A stretch of 64,000 bases of DNA from Aeromicrobium sp. IC_218. Lineage in GTDB: Bacteria; Actinomycetota; Actinomycetes; Propionibacteriales; Nocardioidaceae. Positions 48,369 through 58,617 of the stretch are shown here, one piece after another; position 1 is the first letter of the stretch; each line of letters opens with the position of its first letter. The stretch lies in NCBI RefSeq assembly GCF_004336805.1, contig NZ_SJXM01000002.1:248001-312000 (forward strand), given 5' to 3'. The position numbers were made by a program, and so were the translations under genes. The notes beneath the pieces were generated by a model. It saw only the letters and a program-made list of their open reading frames with translations. It ran no database searches and had not been told where the DNA came from.

Positions 48369-49186
48369 GCCTTGAGACCGCCTTCCATGATGCCGCCGAT
48401 GATCTGGCGGCCGAAGATGATGAAGACCACGACGAGCGGCAGGGTGCCCATGAGGGTCCCGGCCATCACCAGCGCCTGGTCGGTGTAGTAGCCGCCGGAC
48501 AGGCGCGACAGCGCGACCTGCACGGTGGGGTGCTCGGCGTCGAGCGCGAGGTAGGGCCACAGGAAGTCGTTCCAGCGCTCCATGAACGTCAGCAGCCCGA
48601 GCACGGCCGCCGCCGGGCGCAGCACCGGGAACACGATGCTGCGGAAGATCCGCCACGTGGACGCGCCGTCGAGCCGCGCGGCCTCGATGAGCTCGTCGGG
48701 GATGGCCTGGCTGGCGTACTGACGCATCATGAACACGCCGAACCCGGTCACCAGGAACGGCAGGATCACCGACGACAGCTGGCCGTTGAGCCCCAGCTTG
48801 TTCATGAGCATGTACAGCGGCACCAGGCCGAGCTGCACCGGGATCATCATCGTGCCGACGACGACCAGCAGCAGCGCGTTGCGGCCGCGGAACCTCAGCT
48901 TCGCGAACGCGAACCCGGCCAGCGACGAGCACACGACCACCGAGACGGTGGTGACGCCGGCGACGATCAGGCTGTTGAGCAGCGCCTGGCCGAAGATGAC
49001 GTCCTCGTTGGCGAAGACCCGCTCGATGTTGTCGAACAGCTCCCCGCCGGGGACGAGCGGCGGCGGGACGCTGAGGATCTCGCTGGTGGTGCGCGAGGCC
49101 ATGACCAGCATGAAGTACAGCGGCGCGATGGAGAGCAGGGCCGTGAGGGCCAGGGCCACGTAGAGGGTGACGGGAGCACGTCGCAT
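48365..49186 (-). CDS. cebG: Cellobiose-type ABC transporter permease CebG
   Basis: A 273-residue MalG-type permease with six membrane helices and the EAA loop [20 protein letters not shown] (in part). It pairs with CebF. The start is 2 nt after the cebF stop; its own stop overlaps bglC. No ATPase gene is in the operon, so it probably shares a multi-sugar ATPase such as MsiK encoded elsewhere. Confidence 0.9.
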
Positions 49187-49188
49187 GG

Positions 49189-50214
49189 TCAGTCCGCCGA
49201 TCGGATGCGTCGCAGGAGCAGGAGGTTGACGGCCGACACCACGCCGATGAGCAGGAACAGCACCCAGGCGATCGTGGCGGCGTACCCGAAGCGCTGGCCG
49301 GTGAAGGCCTCCTGCACCAGGTACATCGCGACGGTCTGGTACTGGCCGGTGGTGCCGCCCGCGATGGCGTTGACGCCGGAGCCGAAGAGAAGCGGCTCGG
49401 TGAAGAGCTGGACGCCGCCGATGGTGGCCACGATGGTCACGAAGACGAGCGTGGGACGCAGCATGGGCACGGTGATGCTCCAGAACTGCCGCCAGGCGGA
49501 GGCCCCGTCGATCCGGGCCGCCTCGTACAGCTCCTTGGGCACCGACTGCAGGGCCGCGAGCAGGATCAGCGCGTTGTAGCCGGTCCAGCGCCAGTCGACC
49601 ATCACCGAGATGGCCAGCCAGGACGACCAGCGGTGCGCCTGCCAGTCGATCGCGCCGATGCCGACCGAGTCCAGCGCCCAGTTCACGATGCCGAAGTCCC
49701 GGGCGAAGATGAGCGAGAAGATGATGCCGACCGCGGCCACCGACGTGACGTTCGGGACGAGCACGCTCATCCGCCAGAACGTCCGCGCACGCAGTCCGTG
49801 GTTGAGCGCCTGGGCCAGCAGCGTGGCCAGCACCAGCTGCGGGATCGTCGCGATGACGAAGATGCCCATCGTGTTGACCAGCGCCCGCCAGAACTGGCTG
49901 TCGGTGGCCAGGTCCTGGTAGTTGCCCAGGCCCACGAAGCCCTCGTTGCCCGACAGCAGGCTCCAGTCGTGCATCGAGACCCAGGCCGTGTACAGCAGCG
50001 GGAACAGGCCGAAGACGGCGAAGATCAGGAAGAACGGCGAGACGAACAGGTAGGGCGCGACGCGCGCCTCGGTCCCCCGCCGTCCGCCCCCGCCACGCTT
50101 CCGCCAACCGCGTGGGGCCCGCACCGCCTGGAGGGTCGGTGCGGGCACCACGGGGCCGGTGGCGGACGTGCGCCGCGCCTGGGTGGCACGCTCGGCGCGA
50201 CGCACGTCCGACAT
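49189..50214 (-). CDS. cebF: Cellobiose-type ABC transporter permease CebF
   Basis: A 341-residue MalF-type permease. A basic, proline/glycine-rich N-terminal tail of about 50 residues ([13 protein letters not shown]) precedes six membrane helices and the EAA loop [20 protein letters not shown] (in part). The ATG shares one base with the cebE stop (TGATG). Partner of CebG. Confidence 0.9.
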   Translation of the reverse strand: MSDVRRAERATQARRTSATGPVVPAPTLQAVRAPRGWRKRGGGGRRGTEARVAPYLFVSPFFLIFAVFGLFPLLYTAWVSMHDWSLLSGNEGFVGLGNYQDLATDSQFWRALVNTMGIFVIATIPQLVLATLLAQALNHGLRARTFWRMSVLVPNVTSVAAVGIIFSLIFARDFGIVNWALDSVGIGAIDWQAHRWSSWLAISVMVDWRWTGYNALILLAALQSVPKELYEAARIDGASAWRQFWSITVPMLRPTLVFVTIVATIGGVQLFTEPLLFGSGVNAIAGGTTGQYQTVAMYLVQEAFTGQRFGYAATIAWVLFLLIGVVSAVNLLLLRRIRSAD

Positions 50215-51494
50215 CAGCGGGCCGCCTTCTCGGCGTCCGAGACGGCCGTCGTCCAGCCCTTGGCCGCCGACCGCTGTCCGTTCTCCACGCTGCGCATCGC
50301 GTTCTCGACCGCGTCACGCACCGGGACGTTCTTGGTGCCCAGGTACACCGGCTGCAGGCTGCTCGCGCCGGCCACGAAGAGCTGACCGGTCGGGGCGTCG
50401 CTGAAGTACTCGTTGGTGTCCTCGGTCAGCGCCGGGTCGTCGTACAGCGCGGGCAGGGACGGCAGGCGTCCGGCCGACTCGTAGGCCAGCATCTGGCCCT
50501 CCTCGCCGCTGAGGTACTCGACGAGCTCGACGGCCAGCTCCTGGTGCTTGCTGGACTTGGGCACGCCCAGCCAGGAACCGCCCCAGTTGCCGCCGCCACC
50601 GGGCACCGTGGCGATGTCCCACAGTCCCTTGCCGGCGTCGCCGGCCTGCTCGGTGATGTACGCGGTCATCCAGGCCGGGCACGCGACGGTCGCGAACGAG
50701 CCGTTCTTGAAGCCGGCGTTCCACTCGTCGGAGAAGGCGACCAGCTTGGCGCTCAGGTCGGCGTCGATCATCTTCATCGCGGTGTCCCACGACGACTTCA
50801 CCGCCGGGTTCTCCTCGACGACGAGCTCGTCGTCGCGGTCGAAGTACGTGTAGTCGCCGCTCTGCATGAGGATCGAGTTGTAGTTGTTCGTGGCGGCGTC
50901 GATGAAGTGGACCTTGTCGTCCTTGATGCCGCTCTGGAACTTCTTGCCGACCTCGATGAAGTCGTCCCAGGTGGTCCACTGCTTGGCCAGCTCGGCCCGG
51001 TCGGTCGGCAGGCCGGCCTTCTCGAACAGGTCGCGGCGGTAGCACATGGCCAGGCCGCCGACGTCGGTGCCGAGGCCGATGGTGGTCTTGCCGTCCGCGG
51101 TCGTCGCCTTGTCCCACACCCAGGGCAGCCACTGGTCCTTGGTGTCGCCGGCGGCGTCCTGCAGGTTCACGAACTTGTCGGCCGCGGCCAGGAAGGAGAC
51201 CGTCTGGCCCTCCTCGATCGCCACCACGTCGCCCGCGGAGCCGTTCGCCGCGATCTGCTGGCTGAGCTTGGTGTTGTACTTGCCCAGGTCGCCCTCGGCG
51301 GTCTCCACGATCTTGACGCCCGGGTGGTCCTTCTCGAACTGCTCGTAGGCCTTCTCGTAGCCGAACTTGCCGAACAGGTTCACCCGGAGCGTGACGTCGC
51401 CGTCGTCGCCGCTCGAACCCCCGCAACCGGCCGCGACCGCAGCCGTCACGAGCGTCAGCACAGCGGCGCCGACGAGCTGTCGTGTGGTCTTCAC
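50214..51494 (-). CDS. cebE: Cellobiose-type substrate-binding lipoprotein CebE
   Basis: A 426-residue family 1 extracellular solute-binding lipoprotein. The signal ends in AAGC (Cys24). The body has the SBP_bac_1 pattern (FEKDHPGVKIVETAEGDLG in part, YESAGRLPSLPALY) and aromatic residues suited to sugar stacking. First gene of cebEFG-bglC-cebR, expressed from a promoter between two CebR-type operators. Cellobiose/cello-oligosaccharide specificity is inferred from the operators, regulator and beta-glucosidase. Confidence 0.88.
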   Translation of the reverse strand: MKTTRQLVGAAVLTLVTAAVAAGCGGSSGDDGDVTLRVNLFGKFGYEKAYEQFEKDHPGVKIVETAEGDLGKYNTKLSQQIAANGSAGDVVAIEEGQTVSFLAAADKFVNLQDAAGDTKDQWLPWVWDKATTADGKTTIGLGTDVGGLAMCYRRDLFEKAGLPTDRAELAKQWTTWDDFIEVGKKFQSGIKDDKVHFIDAATNNYNSILMQSGDYTYFDRDDELVVEENPAVKSSWDTAMKMIDADLSAKLVAFSDEWNAGFKNGSFATVACPAWMTAYITEQAGDAGKGLWDIATVPGGGGNWGGSWLGVPKSSKHQELAVELVEYLSGEEGQMLAYESAGRLPSLPALYDDPALTEDTNEYFSDAPTGQLFVAGASSLQPVYLGTKNVPVRDAVENAMRSVENGQRSAAKGWTTAVSDAEKAAR

Positions 51495-51537
51495 GTCATG
51501 CCTCCTTGACTGCCCCGCCGGCCCGGACGGCCCTCTG

Positions 51538-51551
51538 TGGGAGCGTTCCCA
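51538..51551. promoter_or_regulatory. CebR-type operator 1
   Basis: TGGGAGCGTTCCCA, within the 16-bp palindrome GTGGGAGCGTTCCCAC, covers the expected transcription start of cebE. Confidence 0.85.
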
Positions 51552-51553
51552 CG

Positions 51554-51582
51554 AGTATGACCGGGGTCACATTCGGCGTCAA
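51554..51582 (-). promoter_or_regulatory. cebE promoter
   Basis: On the minus strand TTGACG (51577-51582), a 17-nt spacer and CATACT (51554-51559) make a sigma-A-type promoter between the two operators. Confidence 0.75.
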
Positions 51583-51590
51583 GGACTTTT

Positions 51591-51604
51591 TGGGAGCGTT
51601 CCCA
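51591..51604. promoter_or_regulatory. CebR-type operator 2
   Basis: A second identical TGGGAGCGTTCCCA lies just upstream of the -35. Centre-to-centre distance to operator 1 is 53 bp, about five helical turns. Confidence 0.85.
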
Positions 51605-51689
51605 AGTCATGCGGTCCGCGACCGATCCTGCCCCGTGCGCGGGGTCAGCCGACCGGCCCCTCCGCTCCGGGACGGTCCGGGAACGACGA

Positions 51690-51724
51690 CGCCGGCGCCC
51701 GGGCACGTGGCCCGGACGCCGGCG
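51690..51724 (-). terminator. pnp terminator
   Basis: Arms of 15 nt (51690-51704 and 51710-51724) pair with one mismatch around ACGTG, just past the pnp stop. Confidence 0.7.
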
Positions 51725-51740
51725 CGTCAGGAGGGACGGA

Positions 51741-53972
51741 TCAGGCCTCGGTGGCCGACTCCTCGGCGGGGGCCTCCTCGGAGGCCTCCTCCTTGCCCTC
51801 GACGACGGGGATCAGCGAGAGCTTGCCGCGGTCGCCGAGCTCGGCGATCTCGACCTGGATCTTCTGGCCGACCGACAGGACGTCCTCGACGTTGTTCACG
51901 CGCTGGCCGCCGTTGAGCTCGCGCAGCTTGCTGATGTGCAGCAGGCCGTCCTTGCCCGGGAGCAGCGAGATGAACGCGCCGAAGTCGACCGTCTTGACGA
52001 CGGTGCCGAGGTAGCGCTCGCCGACCTCGGGCATCGTCGGGTTGGCGATCGCGTTGATCGCCGCGCGGGCGGCGTCGGCGGCGTCGCCGTTGTCGGCGCC
52101 GATGTAGACGGTGCCGTCGTCCTCGAGCGAGATCTTCGCGCCCGTGTCGTCCTGGATCTGGTTGATCATCTTGCCCTTCGGGCCGATGACCTCGCCGATC
52201 TTGTCGACCGGGATCTTGATGCTGATGATCCGCGGGGCGAAGGGGCTCATCTCGTCCGGCACGTCGATGGCCTCGGCCATGACGTCCAGGATCGTGAAGC
52301 GGGCCTCACGGGCCTGCTTCAGCGCGCCACCCAGCACGTCGGCGGGGATGCCGTCGAGCTTGGTGTCCAGCTGCAGCGCGGTGACGAACTCGCGCGTGCC
52401 GGCGACCTTGAAGTCCATGTCGCCGTAGGCGTCCTCGGCTCCGAGGATGTCGGTCAGCGTCACGTACTCGGTCTTGCCGTCGAGCTCGCCCGAGATCAGG
52501 CCCATGGCGATGCCGGCGACCGGCGCGCGCAGCGGCACACCGGCGTTGAGCAGGCCGAGGGTCGAGGCGCAGACCGAGCCCATCGACGTCGAGCCGTTGG
52601 AGCTCAGCGCCTCGGAGACCTGACGGATCGCGTAGGGGAACTCCTCGCGCGGGGGCAGGACGGGCATGAGCGCCCGGCCGGCCAGCGCGCCGTGGCCGAT
52701 CTCGCGACGCTTGGGCGAGCCCACGCGTCCGGTCTCACCGGTGGAGAACGGCGGGAAGTTGTAGTTGTGCATGTAGCGACGCGTCTTCTCGGGCGAGAGC
52801 GTGTCGAGCTTCTGCTCCAGGTCGAGCATGTTCAGCGTGGTGACGCCCAGGATCTGGGTCTCGCCGCGCTGGAACAGCGCCGAGCCGTGCACGCGCGGGA
52901 TGACGCCGACCTCGGCGGACAGCTCGCGGATGTCGGCCAGGCCACGACCGTCGATGCGCACCTTGTCGCGCAGCACGCGCTCGCGCACCAGGGCCTTGGT
53001 CAGGGAGCGCAGCGCGGCGCCGAGCTCCTTCTCGCGGCCGGCGAAGCGCTCGCCGAGCTGGTCGACGACGTCGGCCTTGATCTCGGACTCGCGGGCCTCG
53101 CGGTCGGCCTTGCTGACGATGGTCAGCGCCTGCTTCATCGACTCCGAGGCGATCTCGGCGACCGCGTCGTAGGCGTCGTCCTCGTAGTCGAGGAAGACCG
53201 GGAAGTCCTGGACGGGCTTCGCGGCGGACGACGCGAGCTCGGCCTGGGCCTCGCACATCTGCTTGATGACGGCCTTGGCCGCCTCCATGCCCTCGGCGAC
53301 GACCTCCTCGGTCGGCGCCTGGACGCCGGCCTGGACGAGCTCCCACGTCTTCTCGGTGGACTCGGCCTCGACCATCATCACGGCGACGTCGTCACCGGCG
53401 ACACGGCCGGCGATGACCATGTCGAAGACGGCGTCCTCGAGCTGGGCGTGGGTCGGGAACGCGACCCACTGACCATCGATGAGCGCGATGCGCGTGGCAC
53501 CGATGGGGCCCGAGAACGGCAGGCCGGAGATCTGCGTGGACGCCGACGCGGCGTTGATCGCCAGGACGTCGTACGGCGTGTCGGGGTTGAGCGCCATGAC
53601 CGTGATGACGACCTGGACCTCGTTGCGCAGGCCCTTCTTGAAGGTCGGGCGCAGCGGGCGGTCGATCAGGCGGCAGGTCAGGATGGCGTCCTCGCTGGGA
53701 CGGCCCTCGCGACGGAAGAACGAGCCGGGGATGCGGCCCGCGGCGTACATGCGCTCCTCGACGTCGACCGTCAGCGGGAAGAAGTCGAAGTGGTCCTTCG
53801 GCTGCTTGCTGGCGGTGGTCGTCGACAGCAGCATCGTGTCGTCGTCGAGGAACGCGGACACGGCGCCGCCGGCCTGGCGGGCCAGGAGGCCGGTCTCGAA
53901 GCGCACGGTGCGCGTGCCGAAGCGGCCGTTGTCGATGGTCGTCTCGACCGAGTGGACGGTGGGTTCGGACAT
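51741..53972 (-). CDS. pnp: Polynucleotide phosphorylase
   Basis: A 743-residue PNPase: two RNase PH domains around an all-helical domain, catalytic region [14 protein letters not shown] in the second, then KH ([15 protein letters not shown] in part) and S1 ([17 protein letters not shown] in part) domains and an acidic Glu/Ala tail. It degrades RNA 3'-5' by phosphorolysis and can add 3' tails. ATG at 53972 has GGAAGGGA upstream. It follows rpsO, the conserved rpsO-pnp pair. The M16 peptidase gene that often follows pnp in actinobacteria is not seen here. Confidence 0.96.
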   Translation of the reverse strand: MSEPTVHSVETTIDNGRFGTRTVRFETGLLARQAGGAVSAFLDDDTMLLSTTTASKQPKDHFDFFPLTVDVEERMYAAGRIPGSFFRREGRPSEDAILTCRLIDRPLRPTFKKGLRNEVQVVITVMALNPDTPYDVLAINAASASTQISGLPFSGPIGATRIALIDGQWVAFPTHAQLEDAVFDMVIAGRVAGDDVAVMMVEAESTEKTWELVQAGVQAPTEEVVAEGMEAAKAVIKQMCEAQAELASSAAKPVQDFPVFLDYEDDAYDAVAEIASESMKQALTIVSKADREARESEIKADVVDQLGERFAGREKELGAALRSLTKALVRERVLRDKVRIDGRGLADIRELSAEVGVIPRVHGSALFQRGETQILGVTTLNMLDLEQKLDTLSPEKTRRYMHNYNFPPFSTGETGRVGSPKRREIGHGALAGRALMPVLPPREEFPYAIRQVSEALSSNGSTSMGSVCASTLGLLNAGVPLRAPVAGIAMGLISGELDGKTEYVTLTDILGAEDAYGDMDFKVAGTREFVTALQLDTKLDGIPADVLGGALKQAREARFTILDVMAEAIDVPDEMSPFAPRIISIKIPVDKIGEVIGPKGKMINQIQDDTGAKISLEDDGTVYIGADNGDAADAARAAINAIANPTMPEVGERYLGTVVKTVDFGAFISLLPGKDGLLHISKLRELNGGQRVNNVEDVLSVGQKIQVEIAELGDRGKLSLIPVVEGKEEASEEAPAEESATEA

Positions 53973-54160
53973 GGAAGTCCCTTCCGCGGGCACGATGCCC
54001 GCTCGTCGGGACGAGGACGCCGGCCGGCGCTGGTGGTGCCGATCTTCGATCGAGGCCCGCGGGACGTCGTCCCGAGAGCCACTACCGAGGACCGGGCTCG
54101 TCGTGCCTGGCGGCCTCGTCCGGTGGTGTTGGTACTTGTTCAGTTGTGGGAGGTGCAGCA

Positions 54161-54189
54161 GAGGCGGCCACCCGGTGGGTGACCGCCTC
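54161..54189 (-). terminator. Hairpin between rpsO and pnp
   Basis: Arms of 13 nt (54161-54173 and 54177-54189) with one mismatch follow the rpsO stop. It may end part of the rpsO transcripts; the pnp leader continues to 53973 without other clear features. Confidence 0.6.
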
Positions 54190-54197
54190 CTGTCACG

Positions 54198-54488
54198 TCA
54201 GCGACGCAGGCCGAGACGCTCGATCAGCGAGCGGTAGCGCTCGATGTCGTTGTTCTGCAGGTAGTTCAGCAGGCGACGACGCTGACCGACGAGCAGCAGC
54301 AGGCCACGACGGCTGTGGTGGTCGTGCTTGTGCTCCTTGAGGTGCTCGGTCAGGTGCGCGATGCGACCCGTGAGCAGAGCGATCTGGACCTCCGGGGAGC
54401 CGGTGTCGCCCTCCGCGGTCGCGTACTCCTTGATGATGTCCGCCTTGGACATGTCCACGACGGTGGGGGCGGCAGTCTTCTTCGACAT
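54198..54488 (-). CDS. rpsO: 30S ribosomal protein S15
   Basis: A 96-residue S15 with the typical [38 protein letters not shown] (in part) and [12 protein letters not shown]. It binds 16S rRNA helices in the platform. It is slightly longer at the N-terminus than the usual 89 residues ([11 protein letters not shown]). A TAGGCT -10 lies at 54575-54580, giving a leader of about 80 nt. Confidence 0.97.
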   Translation of the reverse strand: MSKKTAAPTVVDMSKADIIKEYATAEGDTGSPEVQIALLTGRIAHLTEHLKEHKHDHHSRRGLLLLVGQRRRLLNYLQNNDIERYRSLIERLGLRR

Positions 54489-54574
54489 GTGACTCCTGTG
54501 GGTCTCGTTGCACGGCGCGCCCGGGCCGGTTCACCGGGGCACTCTCTGTCCGTGGCCGTTCTGACGGCGTCCCC

Positions 54575-54580
54575 AGCCTA
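54575..54580 (-). promoter_or_regulatory. rpsO -10 hexamer candidate
   Basis: TAGGCT on the minus strand would give an rpsO leader of about 80 nt. Confidence 0.35.
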
Positions 54581-54615
54581 CCAGCGCGGTGATCCCCGGC
54601 GGTAATCCCATCGCC

Positions 54616-54621
54616 TACGCT
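54616..54621 (+). promoter_or_regulatory. -10 hexamer of the GDSL lipoprotein gene (leaderless type)
   Basis: TACGCT lies 7 nt before the ATG at 54629, and no Shine-Dalgarno is present. Confidence 0.5.
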
Positions 54622-54628
54622 GCGTCGC

Positions 54629-55507
54629 ATGCGTCTGCGATCCCGAACCAGCGCCGCCCTGTGCGCGGCCGCCCTGCTCGTCCTGCCCGCCTGCTCCGGC
54701 GGTGACGACGACTCCTCCTCCGACGAGGCCTCCGCCGCCTCCGCCGACGCCGTGCGCTACGTCGCCCTGGGCGACTCGTACACCGCGGGCCCCTCGATCA
54801 ACCCGGTCGACGGCGACTCGGGCGAGTGCGGTCGCTCGACGAAGAACTACCCGAGCGTGCTGGCCGAGGAGCTCGACGTCGCGTCGTTCACCGACGTGAG
54901 CTGCAGCGGCGCGACGTCGGAGAACATCCTGAAGGCCGTGCCGATCCCCGGCACGACCGAGCCCGTCCCGGCCCAGCTCGACGCCGTGGACGAGAGCACC
55001 TCGCTGGTCACCGTCGGCATCGGCGGCAACGACGACGGTCTCTTCAGCAGCCTGGCCACGGTCTGCGTCGCGCCCGGCGACGCCTGCGGCACCTACCTGA
55101 GCAAGAAGCTGCCCCGGGTGCTCGCCGCCACGTCCGAGCGGGTCACCGCCGTGCTCGACGCGGTGCAGCAGAAGGCGCCCGAGGCCGAGGTGCTGCTGGT
55201 CGGCTACCTGCGCGTCACCGCCGACGGCCAGAGCTGCGACGTGCTCGGCGGCAGCGGCGTCGACACGTCCGGCGTCGTGCAGGGCGAGAAGCAGATCGAC
55301 GCGGCGCTCTCCAAGGCCGCGCAGGCGGCCGGCGTCACCTACGTGTCGATGACCGCGGAGTCCGAGGACCACCACGCCTGCAGCGACGACCCGTGGACCA
55401 ACGGGCTGAACGCCCCGCTCGGGGACGGCGTCGGGCTGCACCCGAACGCCGAGGGCATGGAGGCCGTCGCCGACGCGGTGGCCGAGGCGGCGGGACAGGA
55501 CTCCTAG
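54629..55507 (+). CDS. SGNH/GDSL hydrolase lipoprotein
   Basis: A 292-residue exported lipoprotein with lipobox LPAC (Cys about 22) and a Ser/Asp-rich linker. The SGNH blocks are visible: GDSYTAG (nucleophile Ser), GATSENIL (Gly), GIGGNDDG (Asn) and GVGLHPNAEG (His). It probably cleaves an ester in a lipid or polysaccharide outside the cell. Six or more cysteines may form disulfides, as in Streptomyces SGNH lipases. It is a lone plus-strand gene inserted between rpsO and ribF. Confidence 0.88.
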   Translation: MRLRSRTSAALCAAALLVLPACSGGDDDSSSDEASAASADAVRYVALGDSYTAGPSINPVDGDSGECGRSTKNYPSVLAEELDVASFTDVSCSGATSENILKAVPIPGTTEPVPAQLDAVDESTSLVTVGIGGNDDGLFSSLATVCVAPGDACGTYLSKKLPRVLAATSERVTAVLDAVQQKAPEAEVLLVGYLRVTADGQSCDVLGGSGVDTSGVVQGEKQIDAALSKAAQAAGVTYVSMTAESEDHHACSDDPWTNGLNAPLGDGVGLHPNAEGMEAVADAVAEAAGQDS

Positions 55508-56439
55508 AGCGCCAGGAGGGCGCGGGTGCGCGCGACGTCGTCGTGCATCCGCGCCACCAGGGCGTCGATGCCGTCGAAGCGCTCCATCTCGCGCACGGGG
55601 GCGACCAGCTCGACGCGCACCTGCTCGCCGTACAGGTCCAGGTCGTCGCGGTCGAGCACGTACGACTCGACGCGGCGCTCGGTGCCGTCGAAGGTCGGGT
55701 TCGACCCGACGGAGATCGCGGCGGGCAGTCGCTCGCCGGACGCACGCACGAGCCAGCCGGCGTAGACCCCGTCCGGCGGCACGGCGTACGCCTCGTCGAC
55801 CGGCACGTTGGCGGTCGGGAAGCCCAGCTCGCGGCCGCGGCGGTCGCCGCCCACGATCGTGCCCGTGACCTCGACCGGTCGGCCCAGCACCTCGGCCGCC
55901 TCGTCGAGCCGGCGCTCGGCCACGAGCTCGCGGACGCGGGTGGACGAGAACGCCTCCCCGTCCCCGAGCAGGCGGCGGTCGTCGACGGCGAAGCCGAGCC
56001 GCTCCCCCGCCGCACGCAGGTACTCCACGTCGCCCTGGGCCTTGTGGCCGAAGCGGAAGTTGTCGCCGACGACGACGTTGGCCGCGTGCAGCTGGTCGAC
56101 CACGACGCGGGTCACGAACTCCTCGGGACTCCACGACGCCATCTCGCGGTCGAAGTCCAGCACGTACACCTCGTCGGCGCCCGCCTCGCGCAGCAGCTCG
56201 ATCCGCCGCTCGATGGACGTCAGGCGCTTCGGGGCGTGGGCCGGGGCGATGACCTCCAGCGGGTGCGGGTGGAACGTGACCGCCACGGTGGCGATGCCAC
56301 GACGCCGCGCGTCCTCGCGGGTGTGCTCCAGCACCAGCCGGTGCCCGCGGTGCACGCCGTCGAAGTTGCCGATGGTCACCACGCACGCGTTCGTGCGCGG
56401 CACGCCCGTCGCTCCGTCCACCTCAGCCCAGATCGCCAC
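55504..56439 (-). CDS. ribF: Bifunctional riboflavin kinase/FAD synthetase
   Basis: A 311-residue RibF: an N-terminal FMN adenylyltransferase domain with IGNFDGVHRGH and a C-terminal riboflavin kinase domain (NVPVDEAYAVPPDGVYAG in part, NPTFDGTERRVESYVLD in part). It makes FMN and FAD. GTG at 56439 is chosen because TACAGT lies exactly 7 nt upstream; an in-frame start six codons earlier falls over that hexamer. The stop overlaps the end of the convergent GDSL gene by 4 nt. Confidence 0.94.
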   Translation of the reverse strand: MAIWAEVDGATGVPRTNACVVTIGNFDGVHRGHRLVLEHTREDARRRGIATVAVTFHPHPLEVIAPAHAPKRLTSIERRIELLREAGADEVYVLDFDREMASWSPEEFVTRVVVDQLHAANVVVGDNFRFGHKAQGDVEYLRAAGERLGFAVDDRRLLGDGEAFSSTRVRELVAERRLDEAAEVLGRPVEVTGTIVGGDRRGRELGFPTANVPVDEAYAVPPDGVYAGWLVRASGERLPAAISVGSNPTFDGTERRVESYVLDRDDLDLYGEQVRVELVAPVREMERFDGIDALVARMHDDVARTRALLAL

Positions 56440-56446
56440 GCCGGAC

Positions 56447-56452
56447 ACTGTA
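56447..56452 (-). promoter_or_regulatory. ribF -10 hexamer (leaderless type)
   Basis: TACAGT on the minus strand lies 7 nt before the GTG start at 56439. Confidence 0.5.
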
Positions 56453-56481
56453 GCCACCCGGCGCCGGCGCGGCAGGACCGC

Positions 56482-57717
56482 TCAGAGGAACGGGCGGAGC
56501 GGGGCGAGCAGCAGCTCGCAGCCCTTGGCGATGTACGGACGACGCGACCACTCGTCGCGGGTCAGCTCGCGCGCGTGGGCCACGTCGTTGGCGAACACCG
56601 TCTCGAGGTGGCCGGCGAACCCCTCGTCGAGGATCTCGAGGTTGATCTCGTAGTTGCCGGTCAGGCTCAGCCGGTCGATGTTGGCGGTGCCGACGGTCGA
56701 CCAGATGCCGTCGATCGTCGCGGTCTTCGCGTGCACCATGGCGTCCTGGTACAGGAAGATCCGCACGCCGCCGTCGAGCAGCGAGGAGTAGAACCCGCGC
56801 GAGAGCCAGTCGGCCAGCACGTGGTTCGACACCTCGGGCACGAGGATGCGCACGTCCACGCCACGGCGCGCGGCCTCGAGCAGCCCGCGGAGGATGTCGT
56901 GGTCGGGGATGAAGTACGCCGCGGTGATGTAGACGTGGTCGCTGGCCCGATCGATCGCCTCCAGGTACATCCCCCGGATCGGGAAGTGCAGCACGCGCGG
57001 CACGTTGCGGTGCGCCCGCACGTGCGCGCCCCAGCTGGACGCGCCGGACTCCCGGATGATCCGGTCGGGGCTGCGCAGGTTCCAGAAGTCGACGAAGGCG
57101 TTGTCCAGGTCCCACACCGCCGGGCCGGTGATGCGCACGTGGGTGTCGCGCCACTCGGTGGCGTACAGCGAGCCGATGTTGTACCCGCCGACGTAGCCGA
57201 CCACGTCGTCGACGACCAGGATCTTGCGGTGGTCGCGGCCGTAGCGGCGGAAGTCGAAGATGCGCCAGCCGGGACCGAACACCGGGTAGCGCAGCACCTG
57301 GACCGGCGGGCGGAAGCGCAGGAAGCTCGGCGGCACCACGAGGTTGGCGAAGGCGTCGTAGACGACCCGCACCTCCACGCCACGGTCGGCGGCGGCCTCG
57401 AGCGCCGCCTTGAACCGCCGACCGGTCGCGTCGGCCTTGATGATGTAGGTCTCGAACAGGACGCGGTGCTGGGCGTTCTCGATCGCCGCGATCATGTCCT
57501 CGAACAGGTCCTCGCCGTAGGTGTAGACCGTGGCGACGTTCTCGTCGAGGGGCAGCGGCACCGGCGGGGTGACGGGGAACTCCGCCGCGTGGTCGCCGCG
57601 CAGGATCTTGCGCACCTTCGTGGTGCCCATGAGCGCGGCGACCACCGTCGCCTGGGCGGCCAGCAGCGTCAGGAGCGCGCGGCGCAGGAGTCGGCCCGGG
57701 CGCATGCGGTCTGCCAT
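56482..57717 (-). CDS. Phospholipase D-type enzyme (cardiolipin-synthase-like)
   Basis: A 411-residue membrane-anchored protein with one N-terminal helix (about residues 15-32) and two HKD motifs: HRKILVVDD and HAKTATIDG with the downstream GTANID. It resembles bacterial cardiolipin synthases, which join two phosphatidylglycerols, but has only one clear N-terminal helix, so a general phospholipase D role is possible. ATG at 57717 lies 7 nt after TAGGGT. It interrupts the truB-ribF pair. Confidence 0.87.
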   Translation of the reverse strand: MADRMRPGRLLRRALLTLLAAQATVVAALMGTTKVRKILRGDHAAEFPVTPPVPLPLDENVATVYTYGEDLFEDMIAAIENAQHRVLFETYIIKADATGRRFKAALEAAADRGVEVRVVYDAFANLVVPPSFLRFRPPVQVLRYPVFGPGWRIFDFRRYGRDHRKILVVDDVVGYVGGYNIGSLYATEWRDTHVRITGPAVWDLDNAFVDFWNLRSPDRIIRESGASSWGAHVRAHRNVPRVLHFPIRGMYLEAIDRASDHVYITAAYFIPDHDILRGLLEAARRGVDVRILVPEVSNHVLADWLSRGFYSSLLDGGVRIFLYQDAMVHAKTATIDGIWSTVGTANIDRLSLTGNYEINLEILDEGFAGHLETVFANDVAHARELTRDEWSRRPYIAKGCELLLAPLRPFL

Positions 57718-57724
57718 GGCGATC

Positions 57725-57730
57725 ACCCTA
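57725..57730 (-). promoter_or_regulatory. -10 hexamer of the phospholipase D gene (leaderless type)
   Basis: TAGGGT on the minus strand lies 7 nt before the ATG. Confidence 0.5.
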
Positions 57731-57735
57731 GGGGC

Positions 57736-58617
57736 TCAGACGAACACGGCGACCGGACGCGCCGTGGCGCCGGCCTGCTCGTAGAGCGCCAGGAAGTGCC
57801 CCTGGGGGTCGAGCACGGCGACCGGGCCCCCGTCGCCACCGAGGTCGGTCGCGGTGAGCCGCCGGCCGAAGCGGACGTCGGCGGCGCTGCGCTCGTCGGC
57901 CGTCCAGGTGGTGAAGGAGCTGCGGGCGACGTCGTCCATGCCGACGACCTCGAACGACTCCTCCAGCTGCTCCAGGGTGCGGGCCTGGTCGAGCGTGAAG
58001 CCGCCGACGCGCGTGCGGCGCAGCATCGTCAGGTGCCCGCCGACGCCCAACGCCGCGCCGGCGTCACGGGCCAGGGCGCGCACGTACGTGCCGCTGGAGC
58101 ACACGACCCGGACGTCGACGTCGGTGACGCCGGCGCCGGGGCGCAGGTCAGTGACCTCCAGGGTCGAGACGGTGACCGGGCGGGCCGCCAGCTCGACGTC
58201 CTCTCCCCCGCGCACCCGGGCGTACGAGCGCTGGCCGTCGACCTTGATCGCCGACACCGACGACGGCACCTGCATGATGTCGCCGCGCAGCGGCGCGAGC
58301 GCCGCCTCGACGGCCGCGGCGTCGACGTCGCCGGCCGGGGCCGACGACGTCACCTCGCCCTCGGCGTCGTCGGTGACCGTGGACTGGCCGAGGCGGACGG
58401 TGGCCAGGTACTCCTTCTCGGTCGTCATGAGGTGACCGAGAAGGCGGGTGGCCCGGTTGACGCCGAGCACGAGCACGCCGGTCGCCATGGGGTCCAGCGT
58501 GCCGGCGTGGCCGACCTTGCGGGTGCCGGCCAGCCGGCGGGTGCGTCCGACGACGTCGTGGGACGTCCACCCGGCCGGCTTGTCGACGACGACGATGCCG
58601 GCGACGGGCTCGCTCAC
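57736..58617 (-). CDS. truB: tRNA pseudouridine-55 synthase
   Basis: A 293-residue TruB making pseudouridine 55 in the tRNA T-loop. The catalytic Asp is in [12 protein letters not shown], preceded by [14 protein letters not shown]. The C-terminal half contains the actinobacterial TruB domain. GTG at 58617 overlaps the rbfA stop by 4 nt. Confidence 0.95.
   Translation of the reverse strand: MSEPVAGIVVVDKPAGWTSHDVVGRTRRLAGTRKVGHAGTLDPMATGVLVLGVNRATRLLGHLMTTEKEYLATVRLGQSTVTDDAEGEVTSSAPAGDVDAAAVEAALAPLRGDIMQVPSSVSAIKVDGQRSYARVRGGEDVELAARPVTVSTLEVTDLRPGAGVTDVDVRVVCSSGTYVRALARDAGAALGVGGHLTMLRRTRVGGFTLDQARTLEQLEESFEVVGMDDVARSSFTTWTADERSAADVRFGRRLTATDLGGDGGPVAVLDPQGHFLALYEQAGATARPVAVFV

Noticed and set aside
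51609-54182. An 857-codon open frame opposite pnp
   Set aside because: Antisense shadow of pnp with no recognisable motif.
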